A stretch of DNA of 64,000 nt from Thalassobaculum sp. OXR-137 (GTDB taxonomy: Bacteria; Pseudomonadota; Alphaproteobacteria; Thalassobaculales; Thalassobaculaceae): positions 2,588,001 to 2,652,000 of the forward strand of contig NZ_CP139715.1 in assembly GCF_034377285.1 (NCBI RefSeq), in the 5' to 3' direction. The notes below the pieces were generated by a model. That model did not search any database. It had not been told where the DNA came from and saw only the letters and a program-made list of their open reading frames with translations. Position numbers and translations under genes: made by a program. Shown here piece after piece: positions 1 to 7,779 of the stretch. How positions within the stretch are numbered: position 1 is the first letter of the stretch; each line of letters starts with the position of its first letter.

Positions 1-77
1 TTCCCGGGTTCGGGCTGGATTCTGTCAAGGAACGCGTGAGCTTGGCAGTGGTTCAGTCAAAAGATTTACAACCGGGT

Positions 78-656
78 TTACAGGACCTCGCCCCGCATCG
101 CGTCTTCCAGGGCGTCGGCGTCGTCCAGGTCGAGCACGCGGCGGGCGATGCCCAGGGAGAAGCCGGCGCGGGCCAGCGCCGCCATGTCCCGGTCGCGGCG
201 CTCCTCGCGTTCTTCGGGCGCCCGCATGGGGCCGAGCCGCCGGCGGCGGGCGAACCGGCAGGCGGCGGCGATTTCCGCCGCCTCGGAGTCGTCGCCGTCC
301 TGTTCCTCCAGCACGGTGTCGATCAGGTCGCCGTCCACACCCTTCTCGCGCAGCTTGAGGGCGATGCGGCGGGCGGACTCGCCCCGGCGCCGCAGGCTGG
401 CGGCCTTGCCCTCGGCGAAGGTCCGGTCGTCGACGATGCCGGACGCGGCATAGCGGGCGACGACCTCATCGACCCAGGGGGCGGCCTCCTGCGGATCGCA
501 CCGGTCCTCGCGCGCCGCCTTGTCGACCCGGCGCATGAGAACCCGCCGCAGCCCTTCCACCGAACTGGCGTAGCGTTCCAGGTAATGCAGGGCGGCGCGT
601 TCCAGATAGGTCTTGGTCAGCGGGCCGCGTTTCTTGGTTCGGGAAGGATTACTCAT
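78..656 (-). CDS. recX: Regulatory protein RecX
   Basis: A 192-residue basic, helix-rich protein of the RecX family, which binds RecA filaments and limits RecA recombinase and coprotease activity. The chain shows the repeated three-helix pattern of the family (for example the ALHYLERYASS and RRIALKLREKGVD segments), and its length is normal for an alphaproteobacterial RecX. recA is not in the window, so the gene is not in the recA-recX arrangement here. It is divergent from argD across about 180 bases. The ATG at 656 is the only good start. The family assignment rests on overall pattern rather than on catalytic residues. Confidence 0.85.
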   Translation of the reverse strand: MSNPSRTKKRGPLTKTYLERAALHYLERYASSVEGLRRVLMRRVDKAAREDRCDPQEAAPWVDEVVARYAASGIVDDRTFAEGKAASLRRRGESARRIALKLREKGVDGDLIDTVLEEQDGDDSEAAEIAAACRFARRRRLGPMRAPEEREERRDRDMAALARAGFSLGIARRVLDLDDADALEDAMRGEVL

Positions 657-742
657 GCCTTGAGGGTAGCACGGTCGGCGGCCTGTCGAAGGGTGGGGCG
701 AATATCCCTGTAAATATTAATCGAAGGATCACGCAGTTCACG

Positions 743-771
743 TTGACAAGGGCGGAAGGCATCCTGAGTAT
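743..771 (+). promoter_or_regulatory. Candidate sigma-70 promoter for argD-argF-hslO
   Basis: A perfect -35 box TTGACA lies at 743-748. A 17-base spacer separates it from the -10-like hexamer GAGTAT at 766-771, which matches consensus at the three most informative positions (A2, A5, T6). It sits about 65 bases upstream of the argD start, in the only non-coding gap ahead of the operon. Transcription would begin near 778. No arginine operator could be recognised by eye. Confidence 0.5.
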
Positions 772-837
772 CGCGGTTTTCGCCGGTCCGGGGACGATTC
801 GCGTATACCCGGCGGCAACAACCGAGGAGTAAATGTC

Positions 838-2022
838 GTGGTGACTAGCGTGATGCCGACCTATGGCCGGATCGACATCGCCTTCGAGCGGGGCGAGGGA
901 CCCTACTTGTATAGCACCGACGGCCGACGATTCCTCGATTTCGCGACCGGTATCGCCACCAACTCCCTGGGCCATGCCCATCCCAAGCTGGTGAAGGCGA
1001 TTGCCGATCAGGCCGCCAAGCTGATGCACGTCTCGAACCTGTACCGGATTCCGGAGCAGGAGGCGCTGGCCGACAAGCTCGTCGCCACGTCCTTCGCCGA
1101 CACGGTGTTCTTCTGCAATTCCGGGGCGGAGTCCCTGGAAGGCTCGATCAAGGTGGCGCGCCGCTATCAGTTCCATGTGGGTCAGCCGCACCGGACCAAG
1201 GTGATCTGCTGCAACCACGCCTTCCATGGCCGGACGCTGGGCACCCTGTCGGCCACCGACAAGGAAGCCTACCGCGAGGGCTTCGGCCCGCGCGTGCAGG
1301 GCTTTACCCATGTGGCCTTCGGCAATCTGAACGAGATGCGCGACGCCGCCGCGGCCGACGATGCCGCCGCCATTCTGGTGGAGCCGGTGCAGGGCGAGGG
1401 CGGTATCTTCGTCGCGCCGCCGGAATACCTGCAGGCGCTGCGCGAGATCGCCGACGAGTTCGGCCTGATGCTCGTCTTCGACGAGGTCCAGTGCGGCATG
1501 GGCCGGACCGGCAAGCTGTGGGCCCACGAGTGGTCGGGCATCGTTCCGGACATCATGGCCTCGGCCAAAGGTCTTGGCGGTGGCTTCCCGGTCGGCGCGG
1601 TGATGGCGTCCGAGAAGGCTGCCTCCGGTATGAAGCCGGGGCTGCACGGTTCGACCTACGGCGGCAACCCGCTGGCCATGGTCGCGGCGAAGACGGTGCT
1701 CGACATCATCTCGGACTCGGCATTCCTGGAGCACGTCGTGAAGACGTCGGAATCCCTGCGCGAGCAGCTCAAGAAGGTCGTGGCCAAGCATCCGGGCGTG
1801 GTCGAGGAGGTTCGCGGTGCGGGCTTCCTGATGGGCCTGAAATGCGTGATGCCGGCCGGCGACCTGCAGACCGCCCTGCGCGAGAAGGGGCTGCTGACCG
1901 TGGGTGCCGGCGAGAACGTGCTGCGCGTTCTGCCGCCGCTCACCATCGACGAGAGCCATGTGTCGGAGGCGGTCTCCCTGATCGACGCGGCCTGCGCCGG
2001 GCTGGCCCGTCATGCCGCTTGA
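838..2022 (+). CDS. argD: Acetylornithine aminotransferase (ArgD)
   Basis: A 394-residue class-III PLP aminotransferase that converts N-acetylglutamate semialdehyde to N-acetylornithine in arginine synthesis, and may also serve the succinyl-DAP step of lysine synthesis. Visible marks are the PLP-phosphate loop CNSGAES (93-99), the [12 protein letters not shown] motif with cofactor Asp215, and the Schiff-base Lys244 in [11 protein letters not shown]. The start is GTG at 838 (or GTG at 841), supported by a GAGGAG ribosome site at 824-829 and by the family's usual N-terminus. An out-of-frame ATG at 833 overlaps this start and reads ATG-TCG-TGG-TGA. The gene overlaps argF by 11 bases. Confidence 0.95.
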   Translation: MVTSVMPTYGRIDIAFERGEGPYLYSTDGRRFLDFATGIATNSLGHAHPKLVKAIADQAAKLMHVSNLYRIPEQEALADKLVATSFADTVFFCNSGAESLEGSIKVARRYQFHVGQPHRTKVICCNHAFHGRTLGTLSATDKEAYREGFGPRVQGFTHVAFGNLNEMRDAAAADDAAAILVEPVQGEGGIFVAPPEYLQALREIADEFGLMLVFDEVQCGMGRTGKLWAHEWSGIVPDIMASAKGLGGGFPVGAVMASEKAASGMKPGLHGSTYGGNPLAMVAAKTVLDIISDSAFLEHVVKTSESLREQLKKVVAKHPGVVEEVRGAGFLMGLKCVMPAGDLQTALREKGLLTVGAGENVLRVLPPLTIDESHVSEAVSLIDAACAGLARHAA

Positions 2023-2968
2023 TCGGGCGGGCGAGCCGATGCCCGGCAATTCGGCGCCTGGGAGCGTGAAGCATTTCCTCGATCTGGACCAGATCGACCC
2101 CGCCACCCTGCGCGGCATGATCGAGCTGGCGAAGGACTTCAAGCGCGGCGAGGGTCTTGCCGCGCGTCCGCTGGACGGCAAGATCCTGGCGCTGATCTTC
2201 GAGAAGCCCTCGACTCGGACGCGCGTCTCCTTCGAGGCCGGCATGAAGCGTCTCGGCGGCGAAGTGATCATGCTGAACAGTGCGGATCTGCAGCTCGGAC
2301 GCGGTGAATCCGTGTCCGACACCGCCAAGGTCCTGTCGCGCTACGTCGACTGCATCATGATCCGCACCTTTGCGGAATCCACGCTGACCGAGCTGGCGGA
2401 GAACGCCACGGTGCCGGTGATCAACGGTCTGACCGACCGCACCCACCCGTGCCAGCTCATGGCCGACGTGATGGCCTTCGAAGAGCATCGCGGGCCGATC
2501 AAGGACAAGGTGATCGCCTGGTCCGGCGACGGCAACAACATGGCGGCCTCCTGGATCCAGGCGGCCGTGCAGTTCGATTTCGTGCTGCGCATCGCCTGTC
2601 CGCCGGAGCTCATGCCGCCGCAGGACGTCATCGACTGGGCCAAGGCGCAGGGCGGACGGATCGAGATCACCGCCGACCCGCAGGCCGCCGCGACCGACGC
2701 CGATGCGGTGGTCACCGATACCTGGGTGTCCATGGGCGATGCGGATTCCAACCGCCACAACCTCCTGGCCCCGTACCGTGTGGACAACGCCCTCATGGCC
2801 AAGGCCAAGCCGGATGCGGTGTTCATGCACTGCCTGCCGGCCCATCGCGGCGAGGAAGTGACGGCCGAGGTCATCGACGGTCCGCAGTCGATCGTCTTCG
2901 ACGAGGCCGAGAACCGGATGCACAGTCAAATGGCCATCCTGCATTGGTGCCTGGCGGAGACGAGATGA
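2012..2968 (+). CDS. argF: Ornithine carbamoyltransferase (ArgF)
   Basis: A 318-residue enzyme that condenses ornithine with carbamoyl phosphate to citrulline. It has the carbamoyl-phosphate motif STRTR (67-71), the ornithine-side DRTHPCQ motif, and the family signature [13 protein letters not shown] near the C-terminus. The listed start at 2012 lies inside the end of argD. A second in-frame ATG at 2041 would give [16 protein letters not shown] and is also plausible, because conserved sequence begins only at KHFLDL. Its TGA overlaps the hslO ATG by four bases, so argD, argF and hslO look translationally coupled. Confidence 0.95.
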   Translation: MPLDRAGEPMPGNSAPGSVKHFLDLDQIDPATLRGMIELAKDFKRGEGLAARPLDGKILALIFEKPSTRTRVSFEAGMKRLGGEVIMLNSADLQLGRGESVSDTAKVLSRYVDCIMIRTFAESTLTELAENATVPVINGLTDRTHPCQLMADVMAFEEHRGPIKDKVIAWSGDGNNMAASWIQAAVQFDFVLRIACPPELMPPQDVIDWAKAQGGRIEITADPQAAATDADAVVTDTWVSMGDADSNRHNLLAPYRVDNALMAKAKPDAVFMHCLPAHRGEEVTAEVIDGPQSIVFDEAENRMHSQMAILHWCLAETR

Positions 2969-3921
2969 GAGAACGCGAAACGCTGTTCGAGAACACCGGT
3001 CGCGACGACATCATCCTGCCCTTCCAGATCGACCCCTACGGACTGCGCGGCCGTGTCGTGCGGCTGGGGTCGGTCATCGACGGCATTCTGAGTCGTCATG
3101 CCTATCCGGACGTGGTGTCGGTGATGCTGGGGGAGACGGCGGCGCTGGCCGCCTGTCTCGCCGGCTCGCTGAAATACGAGGGCGTGTTCACCCTGCAGAC
3201 CAAGGGCGACGGTCCTATCGGCGTGCTGATGGCCGACGTGACCACGGCCGGCGCGGTGCGCGCCTATGCGACCTACGACGCCGACCGGGTGGCGCAGATC
3301 GACCCCGCCGACGCGGCCGCCCGCTCGGTGCCGCGGCTGCTGGGCGGCGGCTACATCGCCTTCACCGTCGACCAGGGGGCGAATACCGACCGCTACCAGG
3401 GCATCGTCGAGCTCTCCGGCCGGACCCTGTCGGAATGCACCCACGCCTATTTCCAGCAGTCGGAGCAGCTCGACGCCGGCGTCCTGATCGCCGCCGGCCG
3501 GCGCGAGGACGGCTGGCGCGCGGGCGGGATCATGGTGCAGCGCCTGCCGTATTCCCGCGACCTGCCGGGCCGGCCGAGCGAGGACGAGTACGAGGACCTG
3601 TGGCGGACCGCCGTGACGCTGATGAGCAGCACGCGGGCCCAGGAACTGCTGGCCGCCGACCTGTCGCCCGACCAGCTGCTGTACCGGCTGTTCCACGAGG
3701 CGGGGGTGCGGGCCTACGAAGCCCAGCCGATGACGGATACCTGCCGCTGTTCCAAGGAGCGGGTGGAGCGGGTGCTGCTCTCCCTGGACCCGGCCGACGT
3801 CGAAGACATGAAGGTCGACGGCGCGCTCGTGGTTAACTGTGAGTTCTGCAAGCGCGAATGGCGTTATGATGATGCCGCCCTGGAGGCTCTGCGGAACTCC
3901 GCGGAGTCGCCGGGTTTCTGA
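2965..3921 (+). CDS. hslO: Redox-regulated chaperonin Hsp33
   Basis: A 318-residue Hsp33, a cytoplasmic holdase switched on by oxidative stress. The C-terminal zinc centre is intact: Cys-Arg-Cys in [13 protein letters not shown], then after a linker Cys-Glu-Phe-Cys in NCEFCKREW. Oxidation of these four cysteines releases zinc and activates the chaperone in known homologues. The start is the ATG at 2965, inside the argF stop (ATGA overlap); the open frame continues far upstream, but that part is only a shadow of argF. Pairing of argF with hslO is a recurring alphaproteobacterial gene order. Confidence 0.95.
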   Translation: MRERETLFENTGRDDIILPFQIDPYGLRGRVVRLGSVIDGILSRHAYPDVVSVMLGETAALAACLAGSLKYEGVFTLQTKGDGPIGVLMADVTTAGAVRAYATYDADRVAQIDPADAAARSVPRLLGGGYIAFTVDQGANTDRYQGIVELSGRTLSECTHAYFQQSEQLDAGVLIAAGRREDGWRAGGIMVQRLPYSRDLPGRPSEDEYEDLWRTAVTLMSSTRAQELLAADLSPDQLLYRLFHEAGVRAYEAQPMTDTCRCSKERVERVLLSLDPADVEDMKVDGALVVNCEFCKREWRYDDAALEALRNSAESPGF

Positions 3922-3953
3922 TGTCACACCGACCGAGAAGAGGACACGTCCCC

Positions 3954-4553
3954 ATGCGCCTCGACCGCCGTACCCTGATGCTGTCGGCCCTTGCCGCCGC
4001 CGGTGTCGGGTCGCTTGCCGCCTGCACCACGCCGAACCCTACGCCGGTCTATCCGGACCTGACCTTCGTGAACCGGCCACCGATCCGCCTGAACGTCGGC
4101 ACCCTCCAGATCATCGATGAGGTCGTCCCGCCGATGACGGCGCCGAATGTCGAGCATCTGGCGCCGGTGACGCCCGCCGCCGCCATGGAACGCTGGGCCC
4201 GGGACGTCCTGCAGGCTACCGGAACCTCCGGGCGCGCCGTGATGGCCGTCCGCCAGGGCAAGATCGTCGAAGAGCGGCTGAAGACCACCGGCGGGATCAA
4301 GGGCGCCTTCACCACCGATCAGTCCGAACGCTACATCGTGTCCATGGCCGGCCAGCTCGACCTGTTCGACGGCGCCGGCATCCGGCTCGGTCAGGCGCTG
4401 GCCGAGGCGGAGCGTTCCAAGACGATCGCCGAGAACGCCTCGCTCAACGACCGGGAGCGGCTTTGGTACGAACTGGTGGAAGCGACCGCGCGGGACTTCG
4501 CGGGCTCCATGGAGCGGGCGATCAAGCGGGAGCTCGCGGCCTACGTCTCCTGA
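3954..4553 (+). CDS. Putative lipoprotein with Tat-like signal
   Basis: A 199-residue protein of unknown function. The N-terminus has a twin arginine (DRRTLMLSAL), a hydrophobic stretch and a lipobox LAAC with Cys24, so it is probably an exported lipoprotein. The mature part is mixed and has no recognised catalytic motif; a C-terminal helix rich in Arg, Glu and Ala follows. The ATG at 3954 is preferred over one at 3921 because GAAGAGGA lies just upstream and because it places the signal peptide at the very start. It follows hslO by 32 bases and could be the last gene of the arg-hslO operon. A perfect hairpin lies just after it. Confidence 0.7.
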   Translation: MRLDRRTLMLSALAAAGVGSLAACTTPNPTPVYPDLTFVNRPPIRLNVGTLQIIDEVVPPMTAPNVEHLAPVTPAAAMERWARDVLQATGTSGRAVMAVRQGKIVEERLKTTGGIKGAFTTDQSERYIVSMAGQLDLFDGAGIRLGQALAEAERSKTIAENASLNDRERLWYELVEATARDFAGSMERAIKRELAAYVS

Positions 4554-4580
4554 GGCCGATCCCACATCCAGGCATGAAAA

Positions 4581-4606
4581 AGGCCGGCTCCGTGAGGAGC
4601 CGGCCT
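4581..4606. terminator. Intrinsic terminator between convergent genes
   Basis: A perfect 11-bp hairpin: AGGCCGGCTCC at 4581-4591 and GGAGCCGGCCT at 4596-4606 with a 4-base loop. It sits between the lipoprotein gene (plus) and the Hsp20 gene (minus). Four A's precede it, giving a U-run for minus-strand transcripts, and CGTTCGTT follows it, so it may serve both strands. Confidence 0.75.
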
Positions 4607-4633
4607 CGTTCGTTAGAGAGGGCTGGGCGCCGG

Positions 4634-5107
4634 TCAGGCGGCCTGCGTGCCCTCCAGCCGCTTGGTCGCCACGCCGCCGGCGATCTCGATCTTGCGCGGC
4701 TTCTTCTCCTCCGGCACCTCGTGGACGAGATCCACGTGCAGGAGGCCGTTCTCCACGCTGGCGCCGACCACCTTGATGGTCTCGGCGAGCTGGAACCGGC
4801 GCTCGAACGCCCGGGTGGCGATACCGCGGTGCAGGAAGCTGCGGTTGGCCTCCTCCTCGGTCTTCTCCACCTTGCCGGAGATCACGAGGGTGCTGCCCTC
4901 GACGGTGATGTCGAGGTCGCCCTCACCGAAGCCAGCGACCGCCATGGTGATGCGGTAGTCGTCCTCGCCGAGCTTCTCGATGTTGTAGGGCGGGTAGGCC
5001 GGGGCGTTGGCGGAGTCGCCGGCCCGCATCATGTCGTCCATCAGCCGCGCCATACGGTCGAAGCCGACGGTGGACCGGAAAACAGGGGTGAAATCGATCG
5101 TACGCAT
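4634..5107 (-). CDS. Small heat-shock protein, Hsp20 family
   Basis: A 157-residue alpha-crystallin-type chaperone (IbpA/HspA class) that binds unfolding proteins in the cytoplasm. The N-terminal RTIDFTPVFRSTVGFDR segment and the alpha-crystallin domain (about residues 35-130) are clear, and the domain ends with a GLLHVDLVHEVPEE strand. A short variable tail follows. The ATG at 5107 has a strong GAGGAGG site just upstream; the open frame extends further but reads into an RNA leader. The RpoH-type promoter and ROSE-like leader upstream predict induction by heat at both transcription and translation. Confidence 0.95.
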   Translation of the reverse strand: MRTIDFTPVFRSTVGFDRMARLMDDMMRAGDSANAPAYPPYNIEKLGEDDYRITMAVAGFGEGDLDITVEGSTLVISGKVEKTEEEANRSFLHRGIATRAFERRFQLAETIKVVGASVENGLLHVDLVHEVPEEKKPRKIEIAGGVATKRLEGTQAA

Positions 5108-5205
5108 GCCACATCCTCCTCGGAAGCGAAGTGGTGTTACTGCCTTGCCCGCCATGGTGGCCGGGCGGTTCATCACCGGAGCCCGATCATCGGCGCCCCG
5201 GTGAT
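5108..5205 (-). ncRNA. ROSE-type RNA thermometer in the Hsp20 leader
   Basis: The leader of the Hsp20 mRNA is about 100 nt and highly structured. On the minus strand it begins with ATCACCGG...CCGGTGAT (8-bp stem, 5172-5205), then a CCGCC...GGCGG stem. It ends with TTCGCTTCCGAGGAGGATG next to the start codon. This last part carries the UYGCU motif (here UCGCU) facing a GGAGG-type ribosome site, the hallmark of ROSE thermometers that block translation of small heat-shock genes in Rhizobiales until warmed. The call is by motif and position; folding was judged by eye. Confidence 0.65.
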
Positions 5206-5210
5206 CTTCC

Positions 5211-5239
5211 AGATGGGAACGGCTTAATTTCGGTTCAAG
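5211..5239 (-). promoter_or_regulatory. RpoH (sigma-32) type promoter for Hsp20
   Basis: Read on the minus strand, CTTGAA (5234-5239) is followed after 16 bases by CCCATCT (5211-5217). This fits the heat-shock sigma factor pattern CTTGAA-N(11-16)-CCCCATNT. Transcription would start near 5205, exactly where the ROSE-like leader begins. Confidence 0.7.
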
Positions 5240-5288
5240 AGGGGCTTCGCGGGTTGCCATTCTAATCGTCTGCGCCATACTTGTTTTG

Positions 5289-5717
5289 ATGACGCAACAA
5301 ATTAACCAAAGGACCGCGCCCCCCGCGGTCGTGGTCCTGGATGGCCCGTATCGGGAGGTCATGGACCTTTTGGAGCAGGCCCGCAGCCATGCGGAGCGTA
5401 CCCGCAGAACCAGCTACTCCCGCCGCATGCCGCCCTCGCGCAGCCGCACGCGGGCGAGCTGCGAGGCGCTGCGGGTCACCACGCGGCTGTCCCACTGTCT
5501 GGCCTGGCTGATGGTGCAGAAGGCGATCCACGCCGGCGAGCTGCCGCCGGAAGCGGCGCTGGATCCGGACAAGCGGCTGGACGGTCACGACGTGTGCACC
5601 GTCACGGACGCGGAGCAGGACCCGGAGATCTCCGACGAGCTGCGCAGCCTGCTGACCCGCAGCCGCCGGCTGTTCGAGCGGGTGTCCCGGCTGGACGATC
5701 GGATCGGCGGGGCCTGA
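5289..5717 (+). CDS. DUF1465 family protein
   Basis: A 142-residue soluble protein of a family found in Alphaproteobacteria and lacking a firmly known function. The diagnostic core is ALRVTTRLSHCLAWLMVQKAIHAGE followed by a C-terminal helix ending ELRSLLTRSRRLFERVSRLDDRI. It is strongly helical and has no membrane segment. The start is the ATG at 5289; a TTG just before it is in frame but less likely. No clear ribosome site is visible. It is divergent from Hsp20 and has its own small gap of about 180 bases. Confidence 0.75.
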   Translation: MTQQINQRTAPPAVVVLDGPYREVMDLLEQARSHAERTRRTSYSRRMPPSRSRTRASCEALRVTTRLSHCLAWLMVQKAIHAGELPPEAALDPDKRLDGHDVCTVTDAEQDPEISDELRSLLTRSRRLFERVSRLDDRIGGA

Positions 5718-5743
5718 CGGTCACCGCCGGCGCGCGCCATCCC

Positions 5744-5774
5744 CGAAAACGAAAACGGCGACCCGAAGGCCGCC
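5744..5774 (-). terminator. Intrinsic terminator of rpmE
   Basis: On the minus strand GGCGGCC-TTCG-GGTCGCC (5757-5774) forms a 7-bp stem (one G-U pair) capped by a UUCG tetraloop. GTTTTCGTTTTCG follows it. It lies 27 bases past the rpmE stop, a textbook Rho-independent terminator. Confidence 0.85.
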
Positions 5775-5800
5775 GCTTGTATTCCGTCGATCCGAAAGGA

Positions 5801-6019
5801 TCAGATGCCGAGACCGGCGAAACGCTTGTTGAAGCGCGCGACCTGACCGCCGCTGTCGACGATGCGGTGCTGGCCGGTCCAGGCCGGATGCGACTTGGAG
5901 TCGATTTCCAGCTTCAGCACATCGCCCGGCTTCCCGTAGGTGGAGCGGGTCATGTACTCGGTACCGTCGGTCATGACGATCTTGATCTCGTGGTAGTCCG
6001 GATGGATGTCGGCCTTCAT
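5801..6019 (-). CDS. rpmE: 50S ribosomal protein L31
   Basis: A 72-residue bL31 of the large ribosomal subunit. It begins [19 protein letters not shown], has the SHPAWTG motif and ends [10 protein letters not shown], which is the standard alphaproteobacterial form. It has no cysteine, so it is the zinc-independent (C-minus) type. The gene sits after the MotA/MotB-like genes but has its own candidate promoter and its own terminator, so it can be transcribed alone. Confidence 0.97.
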   Translation of the reverse strand: MKADIHPDYHEIKIVMTDGTEYMTRSTYGKPGDVLKLEIDSKSHPAWTGQHRIVDSGGQVARFNKRFAGLGI

Positions 6020-6078
6020 CGGGTCTCTCCCGTCACATCGTCGAGGCGCCCCAACGGTCGCCGGTGCATTTCAGAACG

Positions 6079-6111
6079 CGGGTAATTACCCGAGAGGGGG
6101 ACAGAGCGCAA
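6079..6111 (-). promoter_or_regulatory. rpmE promoter with -10 box inside a perfect palindrome
   Basis: Read on the minus strand, TTGCGC (6106-6111), 17 bases, then TAATTA (6083-6088) make a plausible sigma-70 promoter. The -10 box is the centre of a perfect 14-base palindrome CGGGTAATTACCCG at 6079-6092, which could be an operator. The regulator is unknown. Confidence 0.5.
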
Positions 6112-6132
6112 GGGGCAGCGGCGGAAAATCTG

Positions 6133-7776
6133 CTAGCGCTGGGTCAGTTTCAGTTCGATGCGCCGGTTGCGGCTGATATCGCCGGACTCTATCGGCTGGA
6201 ATTCGCCGTATCCGGTGGCCGACAGGCGGCTTGCCGGGATGCCCTGGTCGATCAGGAATTCCACCACCGAGATCGCCCGGGCGGCGGACAGCTCCCAGTT
6301 ATTGGCGAACTGCTCGTTATAGATCGGGACCGAGTCCGTGTGCCCTTCGATCTGCAGGATCCAGTTGATGTCGTCGGGGATCCGGGCGGCGATATCCTTC
6401 AGGGCGGTGGCGAGCTGGGCCAGGGATTCGCGTCCGTTGTCGCCGATATCGGCGGAGCCGGAGCCGAACAGCACCTCGGACTGGAAGACGAACCGGTCGC
6501 CGACGATGCGGATGTCCTGACGGCCGGACAGCACCTCGCGCAGACGGCCGAAGAACTCACTGCGGAACCGCGCCAGTTCCTGAACCTTGGTGGCCAGGGC
6601 GGCGTTCAGACGCTGGCCCAGATCGACGATCTGCGCCCGCTTGTCCCTGTTCTCCTGCTCCGAGATCTCCAGGGCCCTCTCGATCCGGGCGAGCTGCTCG
6701 CGCAGCGCGGCGATCTGGGCGTTCAGCAGTTCGACCTGCTGCCGGGCCTCGGCGGAGATCCTCTCCTCCTCGCTCAGCGCCTCGCGGGCCTGGGTCAGGG
6801 TCTCCCGGGTCGAATTCAGTTCGCTGAACAGTTCCTCCAGACGGATGTTGCGCTGCTCGACCTCCTTCTGGGCGAGCTGGGTACGCTCGGTCTGGTCGGC
6901 GAGCTCCGCCTCCAGGGCCTTGGTCTTGTCGCGCTCGGCGCCGAGGGTCTGGTCGAGCTGGGCGATCTTGCCCGCCGCCTCGGCCAGCTCCTTGCGCAAG
7001 GCCGCGCGCGCCGCCTCCAAGGCGTCGCGGTCGACCTCCAGGTCCTCGACCTTCTTCTGCTCGGCGGTCAGGTCGGCCTCCAGCCGCTCCCGCAGGGCGG
7101 CCAGGCTCGCGACCTGCCTTTCCAGATCGTCGCGGGTCGTGCGCAGGGCGGCGAGGTCCCGGCGCAGACGTTCCAGGTCCCTGAGCTGCAGTTCTATCGT
7201 TTCGCGGTTGGCCTGGACCACCTCCAGCGCCTTGTCGAGATCGGCCGAGATCGCATCGCGCTCCGAGGTGGCGATGCGCTCCTTCTGCTCGGTCTCGGCC
7301 AGCTTGCCGAGCAGCGCGTCGCGCTCCTTCAGCACTTCCAGCAGTCTGGCGTCGACGCCGGTGCGGCCCGCCTCCAGGCTGTCGATCCGGCCCTGCAGGA
7401 CGGCCCGCTCGCGGGTCAGTTCCGCCAGCCTGGACTCCAGGGTCGACTGGGCGGCGGTCAGCCGGTCGACCTGGGCGCTGAGCTTGTCGCGGGTGGACAG
7501 GGAGGTCTGAAGTTCAGCCGAGAGCTGGGCGACGGTGACCCGAAGTTCCGCGTTGGCCTCGCGCTCCAGGGACAGCAGGTCCGACAGTTCGGAGATCTGC
7601 TGGTTCAACCGCGCCAGGGTCTCGTCCTTACCGGACAGGATCTGGGTCAGGTAGAACTGCGCCACGATGAAGATCATCAGGACGAAGATGATCACCATCA
7701 GCAGCGAGGCCAGCGCGTCGACGAAGCCCGGCCACGTGTTGGTGTCGCGATTGCGTCGGCGGGCGAGCGCGGACAT
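6133..7776 (-). CDS. MotB-like coiled-coil protein with OmpA peptidoglycan-binding domain
   Basis: A 547-residue inner-membrane protein. A single membrane segment (about residues 20-45) starts with FVDALASLL, placing Asp20 where MotB-type proteins keep the proton-carrying aspartate. A very long coiled coil (about 50-400, repeated ELA/RLE/LEA heptads) follows, then an OmpA-like domain with EGHTDSVP and SRNRRIELKL that should bind peptidoglycan. It is much longer than MotB or TolR. It lies 3 bases after the MotA/TolQ-like gene and surely works with it as an ion-driven envelope complex. The physiological role is not known; flagellar function is unlikely because no flagellar genes are nearby. Confidence 0.75.
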   Translation of the reverse strand: MSALARRRNRDTNTWPGFVDALASLLMVIIFVLMIFIVAQFYLTQILSGKDETLARLNQQISELSDLLSLEREANAELRVTVAQLSAELQTSLSTRDKLSAQVDRLTAAQSTLESRLAELTRERAVLQGRIDSLEAGRTGVDARLLEVLKERDALLGKLAETEQKERIATSERDAISADLDKALEVVQANRETIELQLRDLERLRRDLAALRTTRDDLERQVASLAALRERLEADLTAEQKKVEDLEVDRDALEAARAALRKELAEAAGKIAQLDQTLGAERDKTKALEAELADQTERTQLAQKEVEQRNIRLEELFSELNSTRETLTQAREALSEEERISAEARQQVELLNAQIAALREQLARIERALEISEQENRDKRAQIVDLGQRLNAALATKVQELARFRSEFFGRLREVLSGRQDIRIVGDRFVFQSEVLFGSGSADIGDNGRESLAQLATALKDIAARIPDDINWILQIEGHTDSVPIYNEQFANNWELSAARAISVVEFLIDQGIPASRLSATGYGEFQPIESGDISRNRRIELKLTQR

Positions 7777-7779
7777 GGA

